Source of the DNA: Bipolaris cookei
Lineage: Eukaryota > Ascomycota > Dothideomycetes > Pleosporales > Pleosporaceae
Length of the DNA: 64,000 bases
Reading direction: 5' to 3'
Assembly: GCA_002286855.1 (NCBI GenBank)
Contig: NRSV01000095.1
Span: forward strand, 20,315-84,314
Below, piece after piece: positions 1-12,604 of the stretch; the stretch's first letter is position 1, and each line of letters opens with the position of its first letter. The position numbers and the translations under genes were made by a program. The notes below the pieces were generated by a model that searched no databases, had not been told where the DNA came from, and was given only the letters and a program-made list of their open reading frames with translations.

Positions 1-1489
1 CGATATTGGCGCTAACACCAGATGGGACTAAACGTGATGCAGGCGGCAGCTGTCTCCTATTACCCGACATCCGGAAGTTGCCAAACATCTCGCCCACTCA
101 CATGTCACCTTTGCAAGATTGCTGTCATCACCTTATACGACCAAGGCTCCTATGGTTGGTTGCGACACTTTGCAGCGCGTCACAGTCTACGTATGATACA
201 AACACCGCAACATATACTACGGCACCCCAGTAATAGTAGCACATTATTTTCCAGTCCAAGTCACTCTGAGGGAGATGCTCCATTTCCCCGCTGACTACCC
301 GCAACCCTCACGACCCTCACTGCCCTTGGTATAGGGAAATTCCGGACCATTGCGTAGTAGACAAGTCAGGACCAATCTGGCAACACCAAGCGCTAGTCAT
401 TCGTTTGCTCCAAGCTACGACGTCTCCCCGTTCGTGCATGGACTTGATTTCCCGTTGCATATGGCACCCACCCTAGCATGGAACAACTGCTATGGTCCGT
501 CTTCCAGAAGTTTGTACAATGTGCCGTGTGTCAGGATAAATGAAGTTCTCAGCAGTGTCCGAGATCTACCTTCATCAAATTGGGTAGTCATGTGCACGGC
601 AGAATGTTTCGAGAAGGCGGTTCAGCCAAAACATCCCGGGCCGAATACATGCGCTTACTTCTAGTACGCCAAACAACGCGCTCATTCTGTTAACACCTGA
701 TACATCTATGCCATGGGGCCATATAGCTTCAACACGCTGTATGCAGGCTCATCACTGCTGTGTCATCCGGCGACTCGGAGTCGTGTACCGCACAATGCAA
801 GTACAAATCTACATGTACTCACAAATGAGGCTAGCTACCAATGTTCCGGTGTTTGAGTTTGTAGTGGTCAAGCCAGCATTGTGGAATGGTAGACGTGGTC
901 AATCGAGGCCATCTCGTTGCTTGATATGCTCGAACATCGCCATCATTCCCATAGTCGATTCGTCGGGGTACTCATAGATGAGGCTGAGAGATTAACATCG
1001 AGACCGCGGGGTAGAGGCTCGGGAAGCCAACATCCCCGCAGTTCTAAAGTCTCTCGTAAGACATTCATCTATTGACCCCACTAGTCATATATGCCAATCA
1101 AGGACGCATACACAGAGACAAATTAGGCACCATTTGTGCGTCAGATCCTACTTTTGGGAAGAGACTTTGAAAAATGCTCCAACACTGTCTCATCGACGAA
1201 ATATGAGATGGCAAGGCATTGTCGCTCCAACGAGGCCCAGTTTACCAAAGGTTACCCAAGTGCCAAATCTCGACACCACTGCAAGAATGGTACTCTTGCA
1301 TCCTACTAAAGTGGCACTCTACTACAGGTAAACTTGGTATAGTATCATTCCCCACATGATATATATTCATCTAAATCTTATTTCTTGAGGGCTGATCGCC
1401 CAAACCTGACAACTACCCCTTGTCAATCACCCTCGGGCCTGCTTTCCGATGGAAGAGTATCCCAATTACGGGCTGGGAGTACGTGACTT
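1..1489. other. Upstream gene-free stretch
   Basis: No reading frame here resembles a known family or shows a convincing exon series; the longest open frames are about 100 codons and of mixed composition. The last few hundred bases are probably promoter of the GH6 gene that follows. I see no transposon ends or RNA gene. Confidence 0.5.
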
Positions 1490-1490
1490 G

Positions 1491-1500
1491 TATAAGAAGG
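1491..1500 (+). promoter_or_regulatory. Probable TATA box of the GH6 cellulase gene
   Basis: The sequence TATAAGAAGG lies about 80 bp before the GH6 start codon, a spacing that fits a fungal TATA element with a short leader. A pyrimidine-rich, C/A-rich leader follows. This is assigned by position and consensus only. Confidence 0.5.
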
Positions 1501-1579
1501 AGGGTCATCCCTCGAATGTTTCAGCATCCAAACTACCACACGCTCTCTTGCATTCGCACGTTCTCTTACAGCCACTACC

Positions 1580-2957
1580 ATGAAAGGTCTTCTCTCCGCT
1601 ACCGTGGCTTCGGCCATCTCTGGTGCTCTTGCGTTTCCTTCTCCCTCTGAGCGCCGCGGCATTGCTGCCCGCCAGGCTGCAGTATGCTCTTCTCCTGTCA
1701 CGCTATCTGGAAACCCGTTTTCCAATCGCACCCTCGCCGTTAATTCGTTTTATGCTTCCGAGGTCAAAGAAGCTGTTACCAAAATCAGTGACTCGTCACT
1801 TGCAGCAAAAGCGGCCAAGGTCGCTGATATTGGAAGTTTTTTCTGGATGTAAGGCGCTCACAGCTCGGGCTGTATGGTTTTGTAGTGAAGAGAATACTGA
1901 TATGCAATTCAGTGATACGCGTGAAAAGATCAAGATGCTTGACGATATCATCAAGGATACCTCCTGCAGCCAGATTCGCGGACTCATCATTTACGATCTG
2001 CCTGGTCGCGACTGCGCCGCCAAAGCATCCAACGGTGAACTTGCCGTTGGCGAAATCGACATTTACAAGACACAGTACATTGATCGTGAGTATTGCCCAT
2101 CATATTATCTTATGTAGATCTCGCCACTAACCCGGAGCTCCATCATAGCCATTGTTGCAATCATCAAGAAGTACCCAAACATAGCCTTCGCTCTGATCAT
2201 TGAGCCCGACTCTTTGCCCAACTTGGTCACCAACAGCAACTTGGCGACGTGCCAGGCATCTGCTGCTGGATACCGCGAGGGAGTTGCGTATGCGCTTAAG
2301 CAGCTGAATCTCCCTAACGTAGTTTCTTACGTGGATTCTGGTCACGGAGGCTGGCTCGGCTGGGACGCCAATCTAAGTACGTACTCTCCTTTACCTCTCG
2401 TTAAACCATGCATGGAGGAAAAAAAACTAATCTGAGCAGAACCGGGTGCGAAGGAGCTTGCATCGGTCTACAAAGCCGCTGGCAGCCCCAAGTCAGTCCG
2501 CGGTATTGCGACCAACATTGCCGGCTGGAACTCGTTGGACCAAGAGCCTGGAGAATTTGCCGGTTCCTCTGACGGTCAATACAACAAGGCGCAAAATGAG
2601 AAGAAGTACGTTCAGCTCATATCGCCCGAACTTGTTGCGGCAGGCATGCCGGGCCAGGCCATTGTCGACACAGGCCGCAATGGCGTCACGGGTATCCGCA
2701 AGGAATGGGGTGACTGGTGCAATGTCAAAGGTGCTGGATTCGGTCGTCGCCCTACGGCTGACACTGGATCTTCGCTCATCGATGCCTTAGTGTGGGGCAA
2801 GCCCGGTGGCGAGAGCGACGGTACCAGCGATACGTCCGCGAAACGCTATGATTCATTCTGTGGCAAGGACGATGCCTTCAAGCCCAGCCCCGAGGCTGGA
2901 TCCTGGAACCAGGCCTACTTTGAGATGCTTGTCAAGAACGCTAACCCTCCTCTGTAG
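1580..2957 (+). CDS. Secreted GH6 cellulase (cellobiohydrolase II / endoglucanase type)
   Basis: Glycoside hydrolase family 6 enzymes cut beta-1,4-glucan with inversion, acting on crystalline or amorphous cellulose outside the cell. Four exons fit: 1580-1848, 1913-2085, 2149-2376, 2440-2957, giving 395 aa. The N-terminus (MKGLLSATVASAISGALA) is a signal peptide, probably followed by a basic propeptide. Both family signatures are present: YDLPGRDCAAKASNGE, with the first conserved Asp, and LIIEPDSLP, with the catalytic acid Asp. GHGGWLGW and WGDWCN match substrate-tunnel regions. There is no CBM1 cellulose-binding module, so it is a catalytic-domain-only form. The motif usually written GGECDGTS in CBH II reads GGESDGTS here, so one Cys of a conserved disulfide is missing while the downstream DSFC is kept. 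Stop is TAG. Activity type (exo or endo) cannot be told from sequence alone. Confidence 0.93.
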
Positions 2958-3051
2958 AGCAGTGGCGCGCTTGCTGAGCACGTTTGGTTCTAGGGGGACG
3001 ATAGAGCAAAGTGTAAGGACAACTTTCTTGTACATAGATAGTTTGTAAGGA

Positions 3052-3067
3052 GGGGGGGGGGGGGGGG
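3052..3067. repeat. Poly-G tract (16 G)
   Basis: An uninterrupted G run just after the GH6 stop codon, in the likely 3' UTR. Length could vary between strains or be affected by sequencing error. Confidence 0.8.
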
Positions 3068-4249
3068 TTAAAGCGAGATTCATTATTTCCAGGGCAAAGA
3101 AACAATAGGAAAATGTCTCTCATTTTTCAAATTGCTATCAAGAAACAATGGTTATGCATAACTAGTGACTGCCTTTCCAAGCACCCTTCCTTCGACGCTT
3201 CCCCGTTCCTAACCATGGTACGCACTAGTTCTCAATTCCTCTCTACCCAAGATATACGCATTCAAGTTTCTGCCTCCTTTTCTTCCCCCCTCATAAATAC
3301 ATACCAGAAAAATTCAAACAAGGATTTCTTATTCTAATTACACCAAAAGGCCTCCCTATCCCAAATATAACATTTCATTATCCGCTATAAGAACACAGTG
3401 CTGGAACACATATCATACATAACCTCACTGTATTTGCCTTTTAGCAAAGTACCAAGTGTCGGAATCAATTAGGACTCGAACGAGTCCTACTGATAAGCGA
3501 AACTGACTGGTTGACACGAGCAGTCGCAGGGACGTCGTTGTCCCCGCTGCTTACCGAATCGTGCGTCTGCGTCCGTGCGCGCAGGCGCTGTAAGTACTGG
3601 ACACGATAGCACATACAGACAATCAATCCGCTTCCTCACCATAGTATTGCAGCTGCAAGTTGATTCACCCCGTGATCCCTTTATCGCGCCAACACCAAGA
3701 GTCTTCCTTTACTCATACTTCTCCAACATCAACATTTCTTTCCCAGTTCTTCGTGGATTAAAATGAATAATCGGATAGAAAACTTATCACTGGTACAAAC
3801 CGTGTAATTGACCTGATAACACCGACATCATGGTTTTTAGGTAGCAGAGATGAAGCACTGCACTTATACTATAACTAGACGTAGTATTGGGTCTTGGTAC
3901 AATCTGGAATGCTATCTACAGTGATACCAAGTAATAACCCAGCTTAACGTCAATATATTTCCTATCCGAGTATCCTAACTGTACCAAGAATGTTAGTACA
4001 TAAACAATTTACTTTCGTACTAGCCCATAATAAGTCTCTAATCCTACCTAAATACAAGAATCTCATTTTTCTTTTTTTGGGGTTTGGGTTGGGTTGGTCC
4101 AGAATGTTGCAGTGACTTGGCGGCAGAAAAAAGAAAGAAGAGCAAAATTGCAGGGAAGGTTTCTTTGGCAATCCGAATCTTAAAAAAGACTTGTCTTGGC
4201 TGCGAAGTATCCGAAACGTTGGAAAAAGGCATTGTGTTGATTTTGAAAA

Positions 4250-4281
4250 ACAACAACAACAACAATAACAATAATAATAAT
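4250..4281. repeat. (CAA)n/(TAA)n microsatellite
   Basis: About ten trinucleotide units, CAA changing to TAA towards the right end. It lies in non-coding spacer. Confidence 0.8.
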
Positions 4282-5251
4282 ACTGAGTTCGCTTTGGGAA
4301 TCATTTAGATATATTTTCCATACTTGTTAGTTTTTCTTCTTTGGAGAGAAAGGAAAAGAATTGATGGGTGGCACTCGGTGGACAACGATCCCCGGGACTA
4401 CACAACCCCACCAACTTCCCAAGATCCATGACGCGCCAGAAAGTCGTCAACTTTAAAGCTTTATAATGCTACTATGGTATTATAATAGTCATATTCTAAT
4501 ATTTGGTTTTTTTGGAAGGCGAAGGTAAAAAGTGCTAATAAAAGTAAAGTACAGGCTATTTTGGAGTCGGAGATTTTGTCCACTAGATGTGTGGTTACAA
4601 GAAATAATAAAATCAAGAAGATAGTTAAACAACATTGAATTAAATACGTCAAAGAATCACCTTCATCTATTCCATTCAAACGCCAGAGCTATGATACAAA
4701 AGCAAAAAAGGTCCCGGATTTCGTACTGATCACTGAAAAAAGAGCGTGTATGTGTGGTATGATTTTCCCTATCCATTAAAGAAAACGCCCCTGTCCGCGC
4801 CGAATCCCAGGAAAAAACCCCCAAGTCCATCCGCATGTACATGGATATGTGTATGTGTATAACCCCTCCCAAAAACTCCGCGCATGCGTCTCATAAAGCC
4901 GTTAAAAAAGGTGTGGAATCTCTCTGTTCTCAAGACGCCGTATAAAATAAGGGGGAAGGAACGCCTTCGCTCGAAACCCACAGGGAGTATCACAGTCTAA
5001 TTCAAGTGGGAGAGGGAACCAGAGTCTAACAAACACCAGACTTTTGGAACCAAAACCATCCAAAGGGGGCAATGTGTATATCGGACAGCGGCATGGCTGA
5101 CTAATACCGTCGGTTTGTTTTCCTACCTCTTGTCTCGTCTTCCGCTGTGGTACAAGCTTGTCAAGGTGTCTCCGTCTAGGGGAGTTTGCCGGCTGAGACA
5201 CTGGCCCAACTTATATCTAAGATGAGCCAAAGAATACTCATCAGAGTCGTC

Positions 5252-7355
5252 CTAGGACATCCGCCTCCTCCTGAAGGGTTCTTCGGATTCAATATCTTCT
5301 TTTTCTTCGTTGACTTGGAGCGTCAGCCACGCAGCGACTAGAGCGCAAATGCCTCCAAAGCGCAGCACCCAGGCTACACTGGTGTCACCAGCTGTGCCTC
5401 TAGGCTTCTGTAGGATTCTGAACAAGACAGCGCTGATCAACGTGGCAATAACTTGCGGTGCTGCGATTGCGACATTGTGAATTCCGAGTACGACACCAGC
5501 CGAATCCGCACCTGAACCTTCATCTTCACCCTCTGCAATAAGTTGCGCCTCACGGTCACGAGGCTTGATGATGCCGCGGCGAATGGCGTCTCGCTTTGAG
5601 ATTTCGGAAGAGATGATGGCAAATGGCGCCCAGTTTGTGATACACCAAGGAATGCCAATAGCGCCGACGAGAACTGTAGCGCCCCATGTACTGCGGACAA
5701 AAAAGGTCAGGGCCATTAGCACGGCGAACAGAATATGCGATATAAACCATGAGCGACGAAGGGTAAGCGATTTGATTTGCAGAACGTCCATTGAATTGGA
5801 GAGCTTATCCATAAAAGTCTTTGGAGTTCCTTTGGCTTGGTGGTTGAGTGCAAAGTAGCTGGAGCCGTTCATGGAATGTGGGGTGGTTGGCGTCATGGGG
5901 GTCGCGGGAGTAACGGGGCGCTCAGGCTCTGGGGCTTGGAATGTTGGCGGAATGACAAAAGGCAAGACAACAGAGGATATGAACGTAGTGACAGCGAAGA
6001 TCAACAAGGCTCTTGTGCCAATTCTGGTTCCGTCTTCTAGGATACCGTCGATCTGGCGATCTGGGAGGTGTGGGTCCTCCTCAAAAAATGGGTCGGCGTA
6101 GATCTCGCCAACGTAGGTGGTGATGTAGAAGAGAAAGGGAAACCACCCGATCCAAGCGAAGAACTGCACCATGCAGACTTTCTTGATCTGAGGAGGCAGT
6201 TTTCTGACTGAGCGTGCAAGGCCCTTGAAAAAAGCAATGACACCATCTTGCTGGTTGGCGGGAGCGGTATCGAACTGTGGATCACGCTCGGCGCATGCGG
6301 AGCAACTGACACCGACAGTGAGAGCCATGACAAAAGACGCAATGGCGCAAAGGACCTTGAACTGAGTGTTGCCAAGCCATGGGAGATAGTCTGGTAGGTT
6401 GATGTAGCCGGCGAGGTAGCCCAAGATGTTGCCAATACCCGCCGACCTCATCAACCATGCATTGGCAGACTCTTGCTGGTGCGTGGGCGCAACATCGACA
6501 ATGTATGCTCGCACACCAGCTTGGATGACGTTGATGGCAAAATCCAGCACATATACGAAGAGGACAGCGAAAAGCATGATACTTGTCTTGACAAAGGTGG
6601 ACTCTGGGTCTGCGCCAAAGATGCCCAGGAAACCGCTTATAATCTCTTTAGCCCAAGCGAGAACCATGAGAGACAAGATGGTCGCGGCGGCACCGCCGAC
6701 AATGAAAGGTCTCCTCTTTCCCCATCGCAAACGGCAATTGTCGCTCTTGAGGCCGACGTAGGGCTGGACAAGTACACCCGATAGGGGACCGGCAATCCAG
6801 ACGAGGGCGAGCATCGACTTGCTCAGACCGAGCGACAGAAGATAGGGCTGTAGACAACGTTAGCCGCAAACTCGCCACAGCGGAGACGCAGTAACTGGAC
6901 GCCGATCTGGACGCAGGGTCCATAGCGTGCCAGTGAAATTTTTTGAAGAAGGTGGAAAAAGCACTTACTGAGCCGTTGGAAGTTTCTACAGACCAGCCAA
7001 TCTGCAAGCCGAGGCCGCCGAAGGTGAGTAGGAAGAGGAACCAGCTCGACTTTGTCTCTTCAACCTGGGATTCACCCAACCAGCTATCGTCTTCACTGTT
7101 GGGCGACATGGCCTCCTTAAGGAGCGGGTCGACTTCGGAAGACATGCGGGGCGGATGGTCTGCGTGGTGGATGAATTCAATCTCAGCGTCTCCGTCAGTG
7201 TCGGGGCGGCCGCCCAGGGGAGAGTCGCGGGCAAAAGAGACGAGTTTGGGTCGTGGTTTGGGACGAGGGGAGGAAGTTCCGAGTCTAGATAGAGGCGGGG
7301 AAAAGAGTTCTGGGGCAGAGTCATCTCGGCCACGGGACGGAGGCATCGAGGACAT
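5252..7355 (-). CDS. SUT1-type sugar/H+ symporter (GPH/MFS sucrose or alpha-glucoside transporter)
   Basis: A 12-helix plasma-membrane permease of the plant SUT / S. pombe Sut1 type, importing sucrose or maltose-like alpha-glucosides with protons. Two exons: 7355-6969 and 6847-5252 (intron 121 bp), giving 660 aa. About 100 polar residues with Pro, Ser and acidic runs precede helix 1 (LFLLTFGGLGLQIGWSVET). The family-typical stretch around WIAGPLSGVLVQPYVGLKSD and RWGKRRPFIVGG (loop 2-3 R-x-G-R-R signature) is intact. A long cytoplasmic loop rich in TP repeats (PVTPATPMTPTTPHS) lies mid-protein. The ATG at 7346 is an alternative start nine bases downstream. It shares a 1.2-kb upstream region with the NHX-type exchanger gene. 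Substrate is inferred from family only. Confidence 0.88.
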
Positions 7356-8565
7356 GATGTGGCAGCGGGCGTGGGGACAACACGCGATCGGGTTGCTGTG
7401 CAGGCGACGACGTGGTCAGGCCTGGAGATAGATTGCTGTAGTTGTCAGGGTCGGTGAGACTGTGATTGGCAGGCGTGCGGCCAGGGTCAGTTGGCAGCGG
7501 GCGGCGGGCGGCGGGCAGCAGGCCAGAGGGAGGGTGGAGTGATGTGGTGAGAGACAGGGCTGTTGCAGGCAAAAGTCACGGCGGGGGGGCCAAGATATGC
7601 AGCACAGTGAAAGAGAAGCTAGCGGTTCCGCTGGGGCGCACAACGGGCGGCGGCGTGCTCAGCAAGAATAAAGGGCAGCGCAAATGACGAGCCGCACTGC
7701 AGCTGGAGGCGGCGGTGGCGGGGAGGCGAAGGAGGGTGAGTCGAATCAGCAGGGGAACGTCACCAGGCGCCGAGGAGAGCGGTGTAGGTCATGTGCGCGC
7801 GTGTGTATGCGCGTGCAAGCGTGAGTGTGTGTGGTGGTTGGGTGTCTTTTGCGCTCAGCAGAGCGATTCAAAGTCGATGTCATGCAGGCAGTGTGCGTGC
7901 GGGAGCATGTAGGATGACGTTGGGCCATGAACGAGCGGTTCCTCAGACCCTGGCCGGCGCCGCTAGTCCCGATGCAGCGCTAGTGCGGGTGGACCGTGTG
8001 CCGGGACATGGGACGACGAACAGACACCTGGGCATCTTTGCTGGGGGCGCAGAGGGTGAGGCAGCAACTCCCAGAGAACACATACATACGCACTGCATAC
8101 AGTCCACATACATCCTACATACATACACACAGACACGTCAGAGTGAATTGATCACGCCCGCGCTCACACCCTCGCTGCCCTGCCCTGCCACTCTCACTGC
8201 CACTGCCCACTCGTGCCATCCGCCCTCTGTCATCTGGCGCGCCCGTGGCCCTCCATCCAAGACCTGCGCCCAACACCACCCACCTGTGCCGTCCATCATA
8301 CGCGCCCTGCCCCCTCGAATCCCTCGCGAAGCGACGCGATCTGGCCCATGAAAGCGCCGCCTTGAGCCCAGCATGGCTTCCATAATGGGCTGGTGGGCCG
8401 TTGGCCAGCTCCTCAGTATGCGCCCTCAAAGCCCATGCCATGAGACACCATGTCACCCAGATCACCACTGACCTTTTTTGATACAGAGCGAGACACGACC
8501 GACGCAGACCCGGATGGTCAGTTACCCATGCCCTCCTCCAACCCCCCGCGCCCCAAGCCTGTCTA
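7356..8565. promoter_or_regulatory. Divergent promoter region between SUT1-type and NHX-type genes
   Basis: A GC-rich 1.2-kb stretch between two divergently transcribed transporter genes, with GT/CA-rich simple sequence near 7790-7840 and 8090-8140. No separate gene is supported; open frames of up to 186 codons here are compositional. It must contain both promoters and 5' UTRs. Confidence 0.55.
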
Positions 8566-10799
8566 ATGCCCGCACCAGACGAACCCGAGGCCGGCCAAAA
8601 GGAAATCTTCACATCGTGGGCCTTGTCCATCCTCATTGTCCTGCTCATCATCGCCCTCTTTACCAGCTACATCCTGCACACGCGCAAAATACAGGCCGTC
8701 CATGAAACGGTCTTGTCCATCTTTGCTGGTACGTTGCCCCACGCCCGCCTCCCTGGCCTCTACTGCTCTTGCGCAATCGTCGTGACAAGCCCCAAGTAGT
8801 GCGCGTACTGGGCTACAAGCCATCGCCCTGCAAGCTTGGGGCAGAAGCTCGATCAGCGATTGATTAGTGGGGTAAATCTGCACATGTCCTGTCCACTGCA
8901 ATCCCGCCTTGGCTCACATCGTAACCGGAGCGCGCTATCACACGCCCCGCTAACCACTTTTAGGAATGGTCGTTGGTCTCATCCTCCGCCTGACAGCAGT
9001 TGCATCCGTGCGGGATGCCGTCAGTTTTGACTATCAAATGTTTTTCAACCTGCTGCTGCCTCCCATCATCCTATCGGCCGGCTACGAACTGCACCAAGTG
9101 GGTTCTCTCACACCCCTGCACCTTGCCATGTTCTAACAAGCCCTAGGGCAACTTCTTCCGTCATATCGGCACTATCCTTACCTTTGCCTTTGCAGGAACC
9201 TTCATTTCTGCTCTAGTCCTTGGTCTTATTCTGTTCCTCTGGACTAGGATCCCTCTCGATGGCTTCAAGATCAACTTTGTCGAGGCCATGTCCGTGGGCG
9301 CCACTCTTTCGGCCACGGATCCCGTGACTATTCTTGCCATATTTGATACGTACAAAGTAGAGCCCAAGCTGTACACGCTCATTTTTGGCGAGTCCATCTT
9401 GAATGATGCTGTTGCTATCGTCTTGTTTGAAACTGCACAAAAGTACAAAGATGGCGCAGAGTCGCTGGGTATCCTTAGCCTGTTCGAGGCCTTTGGCATC
9501 TTCTTTGGCGTCTTCTTTGGCAGTTTGTTTATTGGTGTTACGGTCGGCATTGCCGTCTCTCTGATGCTCAAGTTCACCTATGTCAGGCGCTTCCCCAAGA
9601 CAGAGAGTTGTCTGATCATTCTCACTGCATACCTGACATACTTCATGTCCAACGCCATCCACATGTCGGGTAAGTGCTGCAGGCTTGTGAATATGTATTG
9701 CTGCTGACCAAGTACAGGTATTGTCTCGCTGTTGTTCTGCGGCATATGCATGAAACACTATGCTTACCACAACATGTCGAGGCGAACACAACTCACTACC
9801 AAGTTTGTCTTCCAAGTCACGTCGCAGATTTCAGAGAACTTCATCTTCATCTACCTAGGACTATCGCTCTTTACAGATGATAAGCTTGACTACAAGCCCC
9901 TGTTTATCCTTATCACCGTCGCTGGTATCTGCGCAGCTCGGTGGTGCGCCGTGTTTCCGCTTTCTAGGATCATCAACTCCGTAACCCGGTACCGCCAGCG
10001 CAGGCGTGGAGAAGAGCTTGTAGAAGAGATTCCTTGGCCTCACCAGGCTATGATCTATTGGGCAGGTCTGCGTGGTGCCGTCGGTGTTGCGCTCGCTGCA
10101 GGCCTGACAGGTAACAACGGCGATACCCTACGAGCAACTGTCCTTGTCGTCGTCGTCTTGACCGTCATCATCTTTGGCGGCACCACCGCGCGCATGTTGG
10201 AGATCCTTGGCATCCGCACCGGCATCGTCGAGGAAATCGACAGTGACGACGAATTCGACATCGAGGTCGTAAACGGCGGCACATACAGCCGCAAGCAAGG
10301 TCAAGGCTACGGCCACACCCCGCGCCCCAGCCAAGGCGCCTTTACCCTCAACAACGTCAACAACCAAGAAAGTTCCTACTCTAGCGGCTCTCGCAGCCGC
10401 AGCAGTCCCCGCACCCGTCCAAACGGCGCCACACACCGCAACTCCAGCCACGTCCGCGCCCGTGACGGCGCAGACCAGGGTCTCCTCAGCCCTGCAGACA
10501 GCGCCTCAAACGACGAAGACGACATTGATCTCGACCTACCCCCGAGCGCCCGCCGTTCCCCCAATCGCTCCTCATCCCCATTTGCAGGCGCTTCTCAGAC
10601 CGTATCACCGTACCCGACTTCTGGTCATAAACCACCAGAAGGACCGGGTAGAGTTGCTACTGCTACTGGTGCGGTAAAGCAGCTTATTAGTGAAATCAGT
10701 CATGATCCTGCAAATGCGTTTAAGCAGATTGATGATGGCTTCTTGAAGCCGCATTTGTTGCTTGATCCAAAGGGTCCCGGTGGGCCGAGTAACGTTTGA
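8566..10799 (+). CDS. NHX1: Endosomal/vacuolar Na+(K+)/H+ exchanger, NHX1 type
   Basis: CPA1-family exchanger that swaps Na+ or K+ for protons across late-endosome or vacuole membranes, setting luminal pH and helping salt tolerance and vesicle traffic. Four exons: 8566-8728, 8964-9097, 9147-9669, 9718-10799, giving 633 aa. The first exon carries a membrane segment (WALSILIVLLIIALFTSYIL). FFNLLLPPIILSAGYEL holds the amiloride-binding motif, and ATDPVTILAIFD and GESILNDAVAIVLFE are the ion-binding helices with the conserved Asp pair. After the last helix a hydrophilic tail of about 190 residues, rich in Ser, Arg and Asn, is expected on the cytosolic side. Length matches fungal NHX1 proteins. 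Convergent with the TRS33 gene. Ion preference is inferred. Confidence 0.93.
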
Positions 10800-11279
10800 A
10801 TTTTCATTATTTCTTTAAAGTCTTTCTCGATCAGGAAAAGGACATGCACTATGTGCTTTGTCTAGGGCATTCGTGGCGTCTTGTCTTTTTTGGAATCGGA
10901 AATGGAAGTGGAATAGTATTCATCCTCGTGTCTCAATGAACCAAATGAGATGAATGATTTGTGCTGTATTCTAGTTTTGTACAACATTGCTCGGAATTCG
11001 TTATTGTCTTGCCGTATGTCTGTGTGTACATCGTTAAACTCTGGCCTAACTTGGAAGAGAGAGAAAAAAAATGAACAAGCAAAAGTGATGATCAATATAT
11101 ATATATATATTCGATATTTCTCCATGTATGTACACTTCTCATGCAAGCCATACTCATACCCATCATCCTCGTTCATCCAACGCCCCCCAACCCCCCCCAA
11201 AAAAAAACGCCCATAAATGCCGCTAAAAAACATCGATCAATCCATACAATCAAAGACTCTACCTTTCAGACCTCAAACC

Positions 11280-12162
11280 TCAACTCTTCGCCCCCACCGT
11301 CCGAATCTGAAACGTAGCCCCTGGTAACGCCACACTCTCCGCCGTAACACTGGCCTGAATCCCCAGCGCAGCCAAACACCCCCTAATCAGACCTGCCGGA
11401 AAATAAAGAAACGGCTGGACCCTCGCCTGGGAATTCGCCTCACGCCCCAACGCCGGATCCCCCGTTTGCGCCACGAGCGCAGCCTGCATTGCTGCATCGT
11501 ATTTCTTGGTGTCAAACGACATGCGGCCGAGGGGTTTGAAGGTGTTATCGGTAAGCACGTAGATGCCGCGGTGGTTTGTTTTGAGATTGTCGATTTGCTT
11601 GCGGAAGAGGAGGGTCCAGAGATCTTTGCAGAGGAATTTGATGCAATCAAGCGGTGTGGTGGGGCGTGGGGCGTCGCGGGAGAAACTGGTATTGCGTCAG
11701 TGATTCAATCAATTATGCAGTCTGGAGTAAAATAATAAAGAGGGTGGATAGATGGGGGAGAGGAGAGGGAGGGGAAATTCACCGTTCCACAACCCCAAGA
11801 CCAACTCTGTACCCCAGTGCTTCCAATCTATGAAACACCGCTTCTCTGCTCTCCTCCTCATCCACAGTCCCCGCGACGCCGACATGGCCTCCGCCCTCTG
11901 TTCGCGCGGCTACCGTGCTCGTGGCGTCGTTGCCCGGAGAGCCACCCAGTTGTTTGGGTCGCGCGCTAGGAGACGATGCGGTGGCGGCGGTGCCGTGGAT
12001 CCATTCTTCTTCTCGTGCGGCGAGGTCGGCGGTTATGCGGTAGGCCATGGGGACCAGTTCGATGAGGAGGAGGTCCAGGCATGATGTGTTTACGAGCGAG
12101 AAGGTGGGGTCGACGTAGGGAGGTGAGGTCTCGCTGGCGACGGATGGGTTGGCTTGCGCCAT
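11280..12162 (-). CDS. TRS33: TRAPP complex subunit Trs33 (TRAPPC6), Bet3 family
   Basis: Trs33 is a small core subunit of the TRAPP tethering complexes, which activate Rab1/Ypt1 in ER-Golgi and Golgi traffic. Two exons: 12162-11783 and 11685-11280 (intron 97 bp), giving 261 aa. The N-terminal block contains SCLDLLLIELVPMAYRI; after a low-complexity, Ser/Ala/Gly-rich insert comes FHRLEALGYRVGLGVVERFS, crossing the splice site. FLCKDLWTLLFRKQID and NLKTNHRGIYVLTDNTF are Trs33 hallmarks, and the C-terminus GATFQIRT is typical. Compared with yeast the protein has an inserted disordered region of roughly 60 residues, as is common in filamentous fungi. Stop is TGA. Confidence 0.92.
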
Positions 12163-12604
12163 GTTTGAGAGGTGTTCTTTCTGTGTATATGGGATTGTTT
12201 GCCTGCTAGGCGGGTGTGTAGTGCGTCGACTCGAGTGTACTGTGCCGAGGGGTGCGCGCGTTGTTGGATAATGCTATAGTAGAAGCTCTGAGGATAGAAT
12301 TGAGATGCTGCTGGGCATCGGACCGTTTTACGTCGAATTGTTCGTTTTGGTGGATCGGTGCTGGGGGATTATTAGGCTGGAGGCAGGGAATCACAGTTAC
12401 AAAGCGCAATGGGGTACGTCGGCGTTGGAGCTCCATGTGGGCTATTCAGGAATACCGTCGATCACTCGGCAAGGGTCCTACTAGTACCTAGTGTCATGGC
12501 TCGGCATGCCTTGCCAATATCCCAACACCACTTGCATCTATCCATGTCAGGCGAGAATCCAAATCTGGAGCATAAACTATAAGAATTTCTGGCCTCTGTC
12601 CTAA

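Larger units (their letters stand above)
2958..5200. other. Intergenic spacer with low-complexity tracts
   Basis: About 2.2 kb between the GH6 gene and the convergent SUT1-type gene. It holds a run of 16 G (about 3052-3067), a CAA/TAA trinucleotide tract (about 4250-4281), and a perfect 8-bp-arm palindrome at 3471-3488. No protein-coding gene is supported; the right end probably holds the 3' UTR of the transporter gene. Confidence 0.5.

Noticed and set aside
3471..3488. tRNA-like palindrome with a GTTCGAGTCC (B-box-like) sequence on the minus strand
   Set aside because: No matching acceptor, D or anticodon arms and no A box at the right distance; it is a short palindrome in spacer DNA.
7791..8351. 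Open frame of 186 codons in the SUT1/NHX promoter region, and 8651-8115 on the other strand
   Set aside because: Low-complexity Cys/His/Arg/Pro composition from GC-rich simple sequence, no exon partner, no family motif.
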